Source: Elusimicrobiota bacterium
Lineage (GTDB): Bacteria; Ratteibacteria; UBA8468; B48-G9; JAFGKM01
Assembly: GCA_012515635.1 (NCBI GenBank)
Contig: JAAYXZ010000064.1
Span: forward strand, 1 to 6,661
Direction of reading: 5' to 3'
Length of the DNA: 6,661 bases
The notes below the pieces were generated by a model. It saw only the letters and a list, made by a program, of their open reading frames with translations, made no database searches and was not told the DNA's origin. Positions 6,573 through 6,661 of this stretch are shown one piece after another. The translations under genes were made by a program, and so were the position numbers. Position 1 is the stretch's first letter. Each line of letters starts with the position of its first letter.

Positions 6573-6661
6573 AAGGCCAAGCGGTCCTAACAGGCAACTC
6601 TTGGAATACGGAAACCACTTATGTTCAAAAGGTCACGATATCTCCGTAATAAAGCCGGTCA
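6541..6661 (+). CDS. Glycosyltransferase, probably GT4 family, N-terminal fragment (3'-truncated by window edge)
   Basis: Forty codons are visible before the window ends. They begin MRVNILCSIDKRPSGPNRQL and continue with an amphipathic LEYGNHLCSKGHDISVIKPV. This is the pattern of a GT4 N-terminus: a first beta strand, a glycine-containing loop (SGPNRQ at 14-19), a helix of the type seen before S-K-G-H-[DE]-[IV], then a second beta strand. The frame (+1 relative to base 1) is open to the edge and overlaps the second GT9 by 32 nt. It is too short for the donor domain or the E-x7-E motif to be seen, so family assignment rests on the N-terminal pattern and on context. It extends the cassette to at least five envelope-type genes. 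Confidence 0.72.
   Translation, partial: MRVNILCSIDKRPSGPNRQLLEYGNHLCSKGHDISVIKPV

Noticed and set aside
30..6594. A 14-bp exact direct repeat, GCGGTCCTAACAGG, at 30-43 and 6581-6594.
   Set aside because: Both copies encode Gly-Pro-Asn-Arg with the same codons, in CarB and in the last glycosyltransferase. The match ends abruptly at both sides and no mobile-element features lie between, so shared tetrapeptide plus codon bias is the simplest explanation.

Overview
The window is a densely packed, single-strand (+) bacterial gene run. GC is roughly 40 % by eye. Codon choice leans to ATA for isoleucine and AGA/AGG for arginine. There are two parts: the ends of two housekeeping biosynthetic loci, and then a cassette of cell-envelope glycosyltransferases. 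The two GT9 (ADP-heptose:LPS heptosyltransferase-like) proteins point to a Gram-negative-type outer membrane. Co-occurrence of an ELM1-like protein with GT9/GT4 enzymes, with this codon use, would fit a poorly cultured lineage such as Omnitrophota or a relative, but that placement is a guess that sequence reading alone cannot settle.

Layout: 1-1564 is the C-terminal half of carB (carbamoyl-phosphate synthase large subunit), cut by the left edge. After a 75-nt gap comes hisF (1640-2401). Its last 20 nt overlap an ELM1-like (DUF1022) GT-B-fold gene (2382-3476). This overlaps a GT9 gene (start uncertain, 3422 or 3443, to 4480), which shares ATGA with a GT4 glycosyltransferase (4477-5541). That gene shares ATGA with a second GT9 (5538-6572), which overlaps by 32 nt the start of another GT4-like glycosyltransferase (6541 onward) cut by the right edge. 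From hisF to the right edge there is not one untranslated base between genes.

How the genes may work together: CarB feeds carbamoyl phosphate to pyrimidine and arginine synthesis, and HisF closes the imidazole ring of histidine and releases AICAR. The five downstream genes look like a glycan assembly line, most plausibly for LPS core or a related surface glycolipid: two heptosyltransferase-like enzymes, two retaining GT4 enzymes and the ELM1-like protein, whose bacterial role is poorly defined. Tight overlaps suggest one polycistronic message with translational coupling. I see no RNA gene, mobile element, CRISPR array, convincing promoter or intrinsic terminator. Apart from the bacterial ELM1 homologue in a glycosyltransferase operon, the window looks ordinary, and I found no clear sign of a wholly new system.
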